A stretch of DNA of 64,000 nucleotides, from positions 62,001 to 126,000 of the forward strand of contig JAHDVK010000014.1 in assembly GCA_023384675.1 (NCBI GenBank). Reading direction: 5' to 3'. Each line of letters begins with the position of its first letter. Position 1 is the first letter of the stretch. This stretch comes from Bryobacteraceae bacterium. Lineage in GTDB: Bacteria > Acidobacteriota > Terriglobia > Bryobacterales > Bryobacteraceae. Positions 27,841 to 36,906 of this stretch are shown here, piece by piece. Under the pieces are notes generated by a model, which was not told the DNA's origin, ran no database searches, and saw only the letters and a list, made by a program, of their open reading frames with translations. A program made the translations under genes and the position numbers.

Positions 27841-29439
27841 ATGATGTCAGGGTTGTTCCTCCTGCTCGGCTTCTTCGCATCGAGCGCTCTCCTTGCGCAG
27901 CCCCCGCCCGTTTACGACATCCTCATTCGCAATGCCCGAATCGTGGACGGCGCCGGCAATCCCTGGTATCGAGGTGACGTCGCACTAAGCGGAAGCCGGA
28001 TCGCCCGCGTTGGCGACTTGCAGGGCCTGTCCGCGGCGCGGACAATCGACGCTAAGGGGTTGACATTAGCTCCTGGCTTCATTGACACCCACTCTCACGC
28101 CATCGCGGGCATCCAGACCAACCCCTCCGCCGAAAACCTGATCCGCCAGGGAGTTACGACGGTGCTCGAAGGGCAGGACGGCGGTTCGCCACTTCCGCTT
28201 GGCCCCTTCCTGGACCGGCTTTCGCGCCTCCCCATCGCCATCAACTACGCCTCCCTCGCCGGGCACAATGCCATCCGCCGCGCAGTCCTGGGCACGGAAA
28301 ACCGGCACGCGACGCCGGAGGAACTCAAGAAGATGCGCGATTTGGCCATCGAGGCGATGCATCAGGGCGCCTTTGGACTTTCCACCGGCCTGTTTTACGT
28401 CCCCGGCAACTACGCCCCCACCGGGGAAGTGATCCACATTGCGCGCGGGATTGCCCCGCTCGGCGGGATCCATATTTCCCACATGCGCGACGAAACCGCG
28501 GGCATCGTGGACTCGGTCCGCGAGACCATTCGCATCGGCGAGGAAGGCGGGCTGCCCACCCAGATCACCCACCACAAGATGATCGGCAAGGCCGCGTGGG
28601 GCCTCTCCCGCGACACCCTCCGCCTGGTGGACGAGGCCCGGGCACGGGGTGTGGATGTCACCATCGATCAGTACCCCTACACTGCCTCATCGACCGGGAC
28701 CGCCGCACTCTTCCCGCAGTGGTCCCTCGCCGGCGGCCGCGAGGCGCTCGCCGAACGACTGGCCGCTCCGGAATCCCGCGCGAAAATCAAGGCGGAGATC
28801 GTGCGCCGCATCGTGTATGACCGCGGCGGTGGCGACCCCGGGAATGTCGTCATGGCCTCCTGCGCGCATGACGAAGCGCTCGCCGGCAAGTCGCTGGCCG
28901 ATCTCGTCCGTGCTCGCGGCCTCGACCCCACGGCTGAACACGCGGCCGAAACCGCCATCGAACTGCAGCTGCGAGGTGGTTGCTCGGCCATCTACCACGC
29001 AATCAATGAGGAAGACGTGGAACGGATCCTGCGCCACCCGTTCACGATGGTCGCCTCCGATGGCGGTATCCCCTCTTTCGGTGTCGCCGCGCCCCACCCG
29101 CGCTCCTACGGGACCTTCGCCCGCGTCCTGGCCCGCTACGTTCGCGAGCGCCGAACCCTGACGCTCGAAGACGCCATCCGCCGCATGACTTCCTTGCCTG
29201 CCCAACGCCTGAATCTGCAGGATCGCGGACTGGTCCGCCAGGGCCTGCGCGCCGACCTCGTTCTGTTCGACCCGCAATCCATTCAGGATCACGCCACGTT
29301 CCTCGATCCCCACCGCTACGCCGCCGGCGTCCATTCCGTCTGGGTGAACGGCGTTCTGACCCTCGACGAAGGCAAGATGACCGGCGCCCGAGGCGGCCAG
29401 GTTCTCCGCGGCCCGGCTTACCGCGCACCCGCGCCATGA
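27841..29439 (+). CDS. secreted N-acyl-D-amino-acid deacylase family amidohydrolase
   Basis: A 532-residue amidohydrolase with a signal peptide (about 1-20). The first metal ligands are H84-S-H86 (FIDTHSH). Further likely ligands lie in HISHMRDE, QITHHKM and the late SDGG. The N-terminal composite beta domain (ILIRNARIVDGAGNP) and the C-terminal DLVLFDPQSI segment are typical. The family hydrolyses N-acyl-D-amino acids or related amides. The family Cys after the first sheet is not obvious here (VLEGQDGG), so the substrate is uncertain. A TACAAT hexamer lies only nine bases before the ATG. The stop overlaps the methyltransferase start (ATGA). Confidence 0.88.
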   Translation: MMSGLFLLLGFFASSALLAQPPPVYDILIRNARIVDGAGNPWYRGDVALSGSRIARVGDLQGLSAARTIDAKGLTLAPGFIDTHSHAIAGIQTNPSAENLIRQGVTTVLEGQDGGSPLPLGPFLDRLSRLPIAINYASLAGHNAIRRAVLGTENRHATPEELKKMRDLAIEAMHQGAFGLSTGLFYVPGNYAPTGEVIHIARGIAPLGGIHISHMRDETAGIVDSVRETIRIGEEGGLPTQITHHKMIGKAAWGLSRDTLRLVDEARARGVDVTIDQYPYTASSTGTAALFPQWSLAGGREALAERLAAPESRAKIKAEIVRRIVYDRGGGDPGNVVMASCAHDEALAGKSLADLVRARGLDPTAEHAAETAIELQLRGGCSAIYHAINEEDVERILRHPFTMVASDGGIPSFGVAAPHPRSYGTFARVLARYVRERRTLTLEDAIRRMTSLPAQRLNLQDRGLVRQGLRADLVLFDPQSIQDHATFLDPHRYAAGVHSVWVNGVLTLDEGKMTGARGGQVLRGPAYRAPAP

Positions 29440-30260
29440 TCACCCCGGACCAGGAGCGCGAATTCTACGACCGGCAGTACGACGCCTTCCTGGCTCTACC
29501 CGATCACGCCCTGCGCCTGGACCGCGCCGTCCTGGAAAAGAACCTCAACAACCCCGCCCACCCCTTCTACGAACGCCGCCGCCTCTACCGCGGCACGCTC
29601 GAAGCTCTGCTTGAGGACCCCCTGCCCGGACGCCGCGTGCTCGACTACGGCTGCGGCCCGGCGGATTTCGGCATCTGGATGGCCACGGAAGGGGCCGAGG
29701 TCACCTTGCTCGATCTCTCCCCGAAAGCAGTCGAGTTGGGGTTGCGCCGGGCTGCCGCCTCCGGCGTGGCGCGCCGCGTCAAAGGGGTCGCCGCCGATGC
29801 CACCCGCCTCGACATGTTCGCAGACCAGGCGTTCGAACTCGTGTTTGCGTGCGCCTCGCTCCATCACACCCTCAAGTATCCGAACGCCGTCGAGGAGCTG
29901 GCCCGCATCATGAAGCCCGGAGCCCGGCTGGTGTTGTGCGAAACCTGGGGCGCGAATCCCGTGCTCAACGCCGCCCGCCGCCTGCGCGCCGCCGCCGCCC
30001 GCGAACCGGAGGAGCAGGGCGAAGACATCATCCTGAATCCCGCCGAACTCCGCCGCCTGGACCCCCATTTCACCGGGATCGAGATCCGGCCCGTGAATCT
30101 CCTCGCGATGGGGAAGCGACTGCTGCGCGGCCGCCTCGATCACCCCGCCGCGCGCGCGGCTTACCGCTCCCTGGAACTGGCCGATTCCCTCCTGCTCAAT
30201 CTCTGTCCCCCGCTCCAGCGCTGGTGCGGAGAGGCCGTCATCGTCGCCCGCCGCATGTAA
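29436..30260 (+). CDS. class I SAM-dependent methyltransferase
   Basis: A 274-residue protein with the SAM-binding motif VLDYGCGPADFG (about 67-78), an acidic residue after strand 2 (LLDLSP) and motif HHTLKYPNAVEELARIMKPG, typical of the Methyltransf_11 group. The substrate is unknown. It is translationally coupled to the upstream deacylase. The C-terminal part (about 190-270) is less conserved and could recognise the substrate. Confidence 0.85.
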   Translation: MITPDQEREFYDRQYDAFLALPDHALRLDRAVLEKNLNNPAHPFYERRRLYRGTLEALLEDPLPGRRVLDYGCGPADFGIWMATEGAEVTLLDLSPKAVELGLRRAAASGVARRVKGVAADATRLDMFADQAFELVFACASLHHTLKYPNAVEELARIMKPGARLVLCETWGANPVLNAARRLRAAAAREPEEQGEDIILNPAELRRLDPHFTGIEIRPVNLLAMGKRLLRGRLDHPAARAAYRSLELADSLLLNLCPPLQRWCGEAVIVARRM

Positions 30261-30289
30261 CCTCGTCCCGCCACCGTCATCATATAAGT

Positions 30290-31558
30290 GTGAACCGCCT
30301 CGTCCTGATACTCCTTGTGTGCCTGCTCGCGCTGCCCGGCATCGCAGCCGAACCGCAAGCCGAGCCTCGCCGCGAATTCATCTCCAACTGGCTCGATGAC
30401 CGCGTCATCGAACGCCACATGCCCTGGAACGTCGTCATCGACCCCGTCTACGCCGCATACGATTCCGACGAAATCGTCTCGTACACCCGTTGCGGCGACT
30501 CCGCCATTTGGACCGGCCACTATCTCGCCGCCCAGGCCTACCGCTGGAACGTCACACGCGATGAGCGCGCCCGCGAGAACATCATGTTCACCCTCAACGG
30601 GATCCGCAAGCTGCTCGACGTCACCGGCACGGAAACCCTCGCCCGCTGCGTCGTCCCGGTCGATTCCCCCTATGCGAACGATCTCACAAGCGAGGAGTCC
30701 CGCCACGGGGTCTATACCGGTTTGGTTGATGGCATGCCGCATTTCTGGATCGGCAACACCTCGCGCGATCAATACTTGGGAGTCTTTTTCGGGCTGACCG
30801 CCGCCTGGCAGATGGTGGATGACCAGGAGGTTCACGACTGGGTCTCGATGCTCGCCACCCGGTTGCTCGACTCGCTCTTGTCGAGCAACTGGAATATCCG
30901 GATGCCCGACGGCTCGATTTCCACAACGTTTCTGCACCGCCCCGACCAGCAGTTGGCCGTCCTCAAACTCGGCCGCCGCTGCAATCCCGGACGTTTCGCG
31001 ACATCCTACCAGCTTCGTGCGAACTCCTTCGCTACTTCCGTCATGGCGCCTATCGCCGTCGAGATCCGCGATCCCCACAATTCCTATTACAAGTTCAACC
31101 TCAGCCACATCGCCTTCTATAACTTGTTGACCTCCGGCGACAACTGGTGGATCCGGACCCAATACAACGCCGCTTTCCGTATGCTCCGCAACGCCACCTG
31201 GAAGCACGATAACGCCTTCTTCGACATGATCGAAACCGCCATCCAGGGCAACGATGATGGACGTGACGCCCGCGTCCGCCGCCTGATGGACGAATATCTC
31301 GACCGCCCCCGCCGCGACTTTTGGACCGACCACCGCCCCTATTACCCCTCCTGCCACGGCGAGGAGAACCGCGCCTGCGAGATCGTCCCTCTCGCCCAGC
31401 GCGTCCCGACCGATTTCATCTGGCAGCGATCCCCCTTCCAGCTTTGGGGCGGCCTCTACGGCACCATCGAGAGCGCGGGCATCGATTACATCCTTCCTTA
31501 CTGGATGGCTCGCTTCCACGGGGTGATCGCGCCCGACCCCACGCCAGACGAGGACTGA
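30290..31558 (+). CDS. secreted protein of unknown function, helical
   Basis: A 422-residue protein starting at a GTG directly before a signal peptide (MNRLVLILLVCLLALPGIAA). The open frame continues upstream only through the methyltransferase gene. The mature part is rich in aromatic residues and regularly spaced helices (TGHYLAAQAYRW, FNLSHIAFYNLL, WIRTQYNAAFRML). This resembles an alpha/alpha-toroid of the glycosidase or terpenoid type, but I see no catalytic signature that names a family. Possible acidic catalytic residues are in YTRCGDSAIW and DPHNSYYKF. It lies 29 bases after the methyltransferase. Confidence 0.75.
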   Translation: MNRLVLILLVCLLALPGIAAEPQAEPRREFISNWLDDRVIERHMPWNVVIDPVYAAYDSDEIVSYTRCGDSAIWTGHYLAAQAYRWNVTRDERARENIMFTLNGIRKLLDVTGTETLARCVVPVDSPYANDLTSEESRHGVYTGLVDGMPHFWIGNTSRDQYLGVFFGLTAAWQMVDDQEVHDWVSMLATRLLDSLLSSNWNIRMPDGSISTTFLHRPDQQLAVLKLGRRCNPGRFATSYQLRANSFATSVMAPIAVEIRDPHNSYYKFNLSHIAFYNLLTSGDNWWIRTQYNAAFRMLRNATWKHDNAFFDMIETAIQGNDDGRDARVRRLMDEYLDRPRRDFWTDHRPYYPSCHGEENRACEIVPLAQRVPTDFIWQRSPFQLWGGLYGTIESAGIDYILPYWMARFHGVIAPDPTPDED

Positions 31559-31693
31559 GGCTGCCCGGCGGGTTGACTGCAAAATCGCCACAAAGCCAGC
31601 GTTTTTTCCCATTTTCGCCGATCGTTCACGATACACTGAAGATACTGGCGCATCGTCCGGTGCGCCCTGCTCGCTACATTCGGACGGGCCCTT

Positions 31694-32908
31694 ATGGAAA
31701 CGGTACAAGTCCAGCCGCCGGAACAGGCTTCAGCGCCGTCCCCGCTGAAGCCCTCCCGGAGTGCGGCCGGCATCCTGGCCAGCTTCATCCTCATCGTCTT
31801 CGTTCTCTACGTCGGGCGCCTTTTCTTCATCACCCTCGTCACCGCGGTCCTGCTCGCCTTCATCCTCGAGCCACTGGTCGGTTTCTTCATGCGCTTCAAG
31901 GCGCCGCGCGGCGCGGCCAGTTTCCTTGCCTGCACGGTGATGCTCATCTCGCTTTACCTGGCGGCTCTCGGTGCCTGGTCGCAAACCGTCGGTTTCCTGG
32001 AATCGCTGCCGACCTACACGCAGCGCATCACCAATCTCGTCGATTCAGCCACCGTTCGGCTCGAAGAAGCCGAAAAGGCTATGCGCGACCTCCTCGTTCC
32101 CCAGCGCGTCCGTGACGCCGAAATCGCTGCCCAGAAGGCCAGAGAAGAGGCGGAAGCCGCGCGCAAGGCCGCCGCCAAGCGCCGCCGGCCCGTAGTCGAG
32201 CCGCCTCTGCCCCTGCCCGAAGAGCCCCAAATCCAGGAAGTCCGCATCCGCGAGGATAAATCGGTCTTCGTCAACACGATTTATACCTATATCCGCGGCT
32301 TTTACGACGTGCTCCTGATGGCTTCGTTCGTGCCGTTTCTCGTCTATTTTTTCCTCAGCTGGCGTGACCACTTCCGCCGTAGCCTGATGAACCTGGTGGA
32401 GGGCGAAAAGCGCGATATGATTCAACGCGCATGGGAGGGCATTGCGAACGTCGCCCGCGCTTACGTCGTCGGCAACTTCCTGCTCGGCATCTTGTTGTCG
32501 GTCGTAAGCGCCCTGTTCTTCTGGTTCGTCAATATCCCCTACTGGCAGGTGATGGGCCCGGTGAGCGGCTTCCTCAGCCTGATCCCCTATCTCGGCCTGC
32601 CGCTCGCTATTCTGCCGCCTGTCGTCGCGGCGCTGCCGGTTTACACGGGCTGGACCGCCTACATCGTCATCGGAGCCGTGGTGGCGCTGCTGCACATGAT
32701 CGCGTTGAACCTCCTTTATCCCAAGCTCGTCGGTGGCCGCGTCCATCTCAACCCCCTGGTGGTGACCATCGCCCTGATGCTGTGGTACCTGCTGTGGGGC
32801 GGCGCCGGACTCGTACTTGCCATCCCCATTACCGCCGGGATGAAGGCCGTTTTCGACAATATCCCCAGCTTGCGCGGCTATGGGCGTCTGTTCGGCGAAG
32901 GCGACTGA
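31694..32908 (+). CDS. AI-2E family transporter (PerM/YdiK-like)
   Basis: A 404-residue membrane protein of the AI-2E/PerM family with about seven to eight spans. The family blocks YFFLSWRDHFRRSL, YVVGNFLLGILLSVVSALFFW and NLLYPKLVGGRVHLNPLVVTIALMLWYLLWGG are present. Between spans 3 and 4 there is a long charged insertion (about 115-200) rich in Glu/Ala/Arg and Pro (KRRRPVVEPPLPLPEEP) that looks coiled-coil and linker-like. The transported substrate cannot be told; few members carry AI-2. Confidence 0.88.
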   Translation: METVQVQPPEQASAPSPLKPSRSAAGILASFILIVFVLYVGRLFFITLVTAVLLAFILEPLVGFFMRFKAPRGAASFLACTVMLISLYLAALGAWSQTVGFLESLPTYTQRITNLVDSATVRLEEAEKAMRDLLVPQRVRDAEIAAQKAREEAEAARKAAAKRRRPVVEPPLPLPEEPQIQEVRIREDKSVFVNTIYTYIRGFYDVLLMASFVPFLVYFFLSWRDHFRRSLMNLVEGEKRDMIQRAWEGIANVARAYVVGNFLLGILLSVVSALFFWFVNIPYWQVMGPVSGFLSLIPYLGLPLAILPPVVAALPVYTGWTAYIVIGAVVALLHMIALNLLYPKLVGGRVHLNPLVVTIALMLWYLLWGGAGLVLAIPITAGMKAVFDNIPSLRGYGRLFGEGD

Positions 32909-32941
32909 ATGCCGCCGCTTGCTACACTGGCGGGAACCGCC

Positions 32942-33847
32942 ATGCTCCGCCGTCACTTTCTCGCCACACCCCTCGCCTTGAGCGCCGCTCCCGCGCGCAT
33001 CGGCTGGTCCCGCTTGAGCCTGTTGACCGACGAAATCGCCCGCTCGCCTGAGGAAGCCATCGCCTTCGCCCACCAGTACAAGGTGCAATGGGTGGAACTG
33101 CGCGGCGTTCCCGGCGCCCGCCGTTCCTACTGGGAAATGGAGCCGGATGAACTGCGCGCCGCCGTTCAAACATTCAAGGATGCCAATCTCCGCGTATCCT
33201 TCCTCAATACGTCCATGCTGAAGTACGATCTGCCCGGCACGCAGCCTATCCTGCGCGGTGATCCGCCCCCCGAAGCTCTCGAGCGCCGCCGCAAGGCCGG
33301 CGAGGCCCGCTTCGCCAACCGCATGGAAGAATTGCGCAAAGCCATCCGGGCCGCCCACGCCTTTGAAGTCGATAAGATCCGCGTCTTCACCTTCACGCGC
33401 ACCGCCGAGCCGGAAACGCTCTTCGCGCGCATCGCCGAAATCCTCGAACCCATGGCCCGGCTCGCCGAGAGCGAGGGCGTTCAACTGCTCGTCGAAAACG
33501 AAGGCTCGTGCAACGTCTGCCACTGCCATGAGCTCGCCGAAATCTGTAAACTTGTGCCCTCAAAGGCTTTCGGCATCAACTGGGATCCGGTGAATGAGAT
33601 GAACCGCGAGGGAAAACCCTTCCCCGAGGGCTACGCTCTGCTGCCCAAGCGCCGTCTGCACAACGTCCAGATGAAAGCCCGTGCGCTGGTCATCGGCCCG
33701 GACTTCCTCGACTGGGCCGCCATCTTCCGCGCGCTCGAAAACGATGCATATTCGGGCAAAATCGGGCTCGAAACGCACGTTTTTGACGGTACTTTGATCG
33801 AAAAATCGCATCTCTCCATGGCGAAGCTGAAGGAACTGCTGGCATGA
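32942..33847 (+). CDS. secreted sugar-phosphate-isomerase/epimerase-like TIM barrel
   Basis: A 301-residue protein with an N-terminal signal-like segment (MLRRHFLATPLALSAAPA) and an AP-endonuclease-2/xylose-isomerase-like TIM barrel. Typical metal-site segments are VENEGSCNVCH, INWDPVNEMNREG and GLETHVFDG. Such proteins isomerise or epimerise sugars or keto-sugars, and exported acidobacterial and planctomycete versions are common. An in-frame ATG at 32909 would add 11 residues before the signal; 32942 is preferred. The stop overlaps the next start (ATGA). Confidence 0.85.
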   Translation: MLRRHFLATPLALSAAPARIGWSRLSLLTDEIARSPEEAIAFAHQYKVQWVELRGVPGARRSYWEMEPDELRAAVQTFKDANLRVSFLNTSMLKYDLPGTQPILRGDPPPEALERRRKAGEARFANRMEELRKAIRAAHAFEVDKIRVFTFTRTAEPETLFARIAEILEPMARLAESEGVQLLVENEGSCNVCHCHELAEICKLVPSKAFGINWDPVNEMNREGKPFPEGYALLPKRRLHNVQMKARALVIGPDFLDWAAIFRALENDAYSGKIGLETHVFDGTLIEKSHLSMAKLKELLA

Positions 33848-34332
33848 CCCCGGGCCGCTATATCGCCATCGGACTTGCGCTGGCTACCGCGCTCGCCGGC
33901 CTTTGGCTGATGCTCAGCGGCCGCACGGTGGCACGGCTCGACGGAGGCATCCTGCAAGTGCGTTCCGTTGCAACAGATACGCGGGCTCAAGTGGTGATCC
34001 TCGACGTGCGCGTCAGCAACCCGGGCCGGGCGCTCTTCATGGTGAAAAGCGTGAGCGTGCTGATCGAGGACGCCGAAGGCACGCTGCTAGAAGCCGAAGC
34101 CGCGGCCGAGCCAGACATCGACCGGCTGCTGGATTATCACAAACTGCTGGGGCCGCGCTACAATCCGACGCTCAAGTCGCGGCAGCGCATCGAGCCGGGG
34201 CAGACCTCGGATTACACCATCGCGGGGGCGTTTCTGCTGACCGAAGCTGAACTTGCCCAGCGGCGTTCGCTGCGCGTTCGGATCGTCGATGTGGACGGCG
34301 CGCAAGCCGACCTCGGAATGCAGAAGCGCTAA
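33844..34332 (+). CDS. membrane-anchored hypothetical protein
   Basis: A 162-residue protein with one N-terminal membrane segment (about 6-27) and a beta-rich periplasmic part (ILDVRVSNPGRALFMVKSVSVLIED), like an LEA14/FxLYD-type beta-sandwich. No family is recognised with confidence. It is translationally coupled to the isomerase gene. Its stop codon overlaps the stop of the convergent GGDEF gene by four bases. Confidence 0.7.
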   Translation: MTPGRYIAIGLALATALAGLWLMLSGRTVARLDGGILQVRSVATDTRAQVVILDVRVSNPGRALFMVKSVSVLIEDAEGTLLEAEAAAEPDIDRLLDYHKLLGPRYNPTLKSRQRIEPGQTSDYTIAGAFLLTEAELAQRRSLRVRIVDVDGAQADLGMQKR

Positions 34333-36710
34333 ACCAGAGGGTAGATGGCGTGGGCCGTGTCCGCGGGCACCAGCGTCCTGCTTTTGTGCATTCGCTTGTT
34401 CGCGTACATCCGTTCGTCGGCCCGGGCCAGGAGTTCGTCCGGAGTCACGCCGTCGGCGGGCGAGAAGGCCACGCCGATGCTGAGCGAGACGGCCGAATGC
34501 CCGCAGACTTTGCGGCCCGCTTCGATGACGGCAAGGCCGAAGCTGTGGACACGGTCATGAATCGGCTCCTCTCCGATGCCCGGCAACAGGATCACGAATT
34601 CATCGCCGCCCATCCGGGCGACAAAGTCGTACTCGCGGCACCGTTCACGTAATCCAGCCGCCACCGCTTGCAGAACCTCGTTGCCCGCGAGATGGCCGTA
34701 GGTATCGTTCACCGCTTTGAAGCCGTCCAAATCGCAAACGAGCACGGCCAGCCGCTTGCCCGCGCGGGCGTTACGGGCGATCTCCTGTTGCAGATGCAGG
34801 TAGAGCGCGGCGGCATTGGGCAGTCCGGTGAGTGCGTCCTGCGTGGCGAGTTCTTCAGCCTGCTGGTACTTCTTAGCCGAATCGAGCCACGAGGCGAGGC
34901 GGGGCGCGAAGGCGGCTGCCAGCCGGGCGTGCCGCCCTTCGAAAGGCGCGGCTCCGGAGCCGTAGACAGTGAAGACTCCCAGAGCTCCCTGGTCGCTTAC
35001 GAAAGGAACGGCGAGCGCTGTCTGGCCGCGCGGGAAGCCCTCGGGCGTGCTGTCCAACAAGGCAAGTTCAGCCGCGGCGGGCGCATTTACGATGGCCCGC
35101 CGCCGCATCGCGGCCCGGCCGGAAACGCCCTCGCCCCGCGGAAGGACCGCGCCCAGAAGGTGTTTACTGCCGGCGCCCAGCGCCAGTGTCGCGTGTAACC
35201 GCCCATCCCGTTCAAGCCAAAGCGCCGCGGAATGGAACGGCAGGATCATGGGGAGCCGTTCCTCGAGCGATTTCACGATGTGCCCGATATCAAACGAGCT
35301 GTCGAGCTGCCGGATCAACTCCTGGATCTGCTGCTCCTCGCGGTGCGCGTCGTTCACGGCATGGACGAATTCCAGGGAGTTTGGAGGCTGATGGTTGCCG
35401 ACCTGGAGGAGGATCTCCAACTCCTTGTAGTGGCCGCGCAGCGCTTCCACGACCTCGGGATCGTAGGCGGCGCCCGCCTCGCGGAGGATCACTTCCACGG
35501 CCTGCCTCAGCGGGAGTGCGCGCCGGTACTTGCGTTCGCTCATCAACCCGTCGAGCGCATCCACAACGGCGAGCACCCTGGCGCCAAGCGGGATCTGCTC
35601 TCCCGCGATCCCGTCGGGATAGCCGGCGCCGTCCCATCGCTCGTGATGGGCCCGGATCAATGGGGCGACCGGATAGGGGAATCGGGCGCGCTCCACGATT
35701 TCCGCCCCGACCACCGGGTGCAGCCGCAGACGTTCAAGCTCTTCAGGTTCCAGGCGTCCGGGCTTGGAAAGAATATAGTCCGGCACGGCAAGTTTGCCGA
35801 TGTCGTGCAGCAAGGCGGCGAGATCGAGCGCCTTCAATTCGTCTTCGCTCAACTCGAGGGATTCACCCAGGAGGCGCGCGGTCACGCCGATCCGGTGCAG
35901 GTTCGGTCTTCCTCCGCTCTCGCGAGCCTCCACCGCCAACGCCAATGCTTCCAGCATCTCCTTCTGCAGAGCGGTCACTTCTTTCGCCTGCCGCTGGACG
36001 ACCTCCACCTTCATCAGGTGAGCCTGGAAGGCCCTCGACAGCAGGACGAACAGCGGCATGCCGAACGCGGCTACCAGCCACACCTGTGAGGGTTCCACCG
36101 CCAGCAACAGACCGGCGAGCGCCGCGCCCGCCAGGTGGTAGGGCACCGACCACAAGGCGCGCTCGCGCCACACGGTCAGCATCCGCGTACGCTCCGCCAG
36201 CGACGCCGCGGCCGCGCGCGGCAATTGCACGCAGGCAAACATAGCCAGGGCCGCCACGGGAAGGCCCGCGGCCAGGCCTTTGCCCGACTCCCCACCGGTC
36301 ACCAACTCGAAGGCCGCCGAGCCGGCCTGCACCGCGAGTGCGCCCAGCGCGGCGCGGAAGGCAGTCTCCACCGACACCAGTTCACACTCGCCGCTCTGGC
36401 TCTGGCGCCATGCCTTGACGATCGTCGCGATCACCGCGACCACTAAGGCGGCCTTCACGCCATGACCCACCATGACGACCAGCACACAGACCCATTCGAC
36501 CGAAAAAACGCCTGCCGGCGATGGGAAACCAACTCGCAGCCATGCCACCAGAGCGGTCAAGAGAAGCCACGTGCCTACCGCCAGCCAGCTATCGGCCGGG
36601 GGACCCACCACGACCGACGGCAAGCTCGCCAGGGCGGCAACGATAAAGTAGGCCTGGAAGACCAGTGATCGAGTGGGGAGGCTGGTACCGGGCTGTGCAG
36701 CGGCAGTCAT
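34329..36710 (-). CDS. membrane HD-GYP, GAF and GGDEF signalling protein
   Basis: A 793-residue protein. Seven to eight N-terminal membrane segments (about 15-240) act as a sensor. They are followed by an HD-GYP phosphodiesterase (HD pair H302-D303 in LLHDIGK, then HHERWDGAGYPDGI), a GAF-like domain (about 470-610) and a GGDEF cyclase (GGDEF at 701-705). The inhibitory RxxD I-site (REYD) lies five residues before GGDEF, so product inhibition is likely. Both catalytic signatures are intact, giving potential synthesis and breakdown of c-di-GMP in one chain. The PilZ protein at 1.2-1.5 kb is a possible receptor. Confidence 0.93.
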   Translation of the reverse strand: MTAAAQPGTSLPTRSLVFQAYFIVAALASLPSVVVGPPADSWLAVGTWLLLTALVAWLRVGFPSPAGVFSVEWVCVLVVMVGHGVKAALVVAVIATIVKAWRQSQSGECELVSVETAFRAALGALAVQAGSAAFELVTGGESGKGLAAGLPVAALAMFACVQLPRAAAASLAERTRMLTVWRERALWSVPYHLAGAALAGLLLAVEPSQVWLVAAFGMPLFVLLSRAFQAHLMKVEVVQRQAKEVTALQKEMLEALALAVEARESGGRPNLHRIGVTARLLGESLELSEDELKALDLAALLHDIGKLAVPDYILSKPGRLEPEELERLRLHPVVGAEIVERARFPYPVAPLIRAHHERWDGAGYPDGIAGEQIPLGARVLAVVDALDGLMSERKYRRALPLRQAVEVILREAGAAYDPEVVEALRGHYKELEILLQVGNHQPPNSLEFVHAVNDAHREEQQIQELIRQLDSSFDIGHIVKSLEERLPMILPFHSAALWLERDGRLHATLALGAGSKHLLGAVLPRGEGVSGRAAMRRRAIVNAPAAAELALLDSTPEGFPRGQTALAVPFVSDQGALGVFTVYGSGAAPFEGRHARLAAAFAPRLASWLDSAKKYQQAEELATQDALTGLPNAAALYLHLQQEIARNARAGKRLAVLVCDLDGFKAVNDTYGHLAGNEVLQAVAAGLRERCREYDFVARMGGDEFVILLPGIGEEPIHDRVHSFGLAVIEAGRKVCGHSAVSLSIGVAFSPADGVTPDELLARADERMYANKRMHKSRTLVPADTAHAIYPLV

Positions 36711-36906
36711 AGATCGTCCTGTGTGTCGAAATAGTATGCAGATTCAGCGCCACAGCCGCAGAGCCCGGTCGATGACGCCATAAAGTGTTGGTTCTTTGTG
36801 ATTTATGTTACGAAGCGGAGGCCGGGCGGATGTTCGCGATGACCCTGCTGGTGCGCCAGATTGGCCCATCGGGGACATTCTGGCTCAAAAAGTAGCCCTC
36901 GGTGGC

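Noticed and set aside
30161-33529. Two long minus-strand open frames (30161-31708 and 32045-33529)
   Set aside because: Both are antisense to plus-strand genes with signal peptides or known folds and show no domain.
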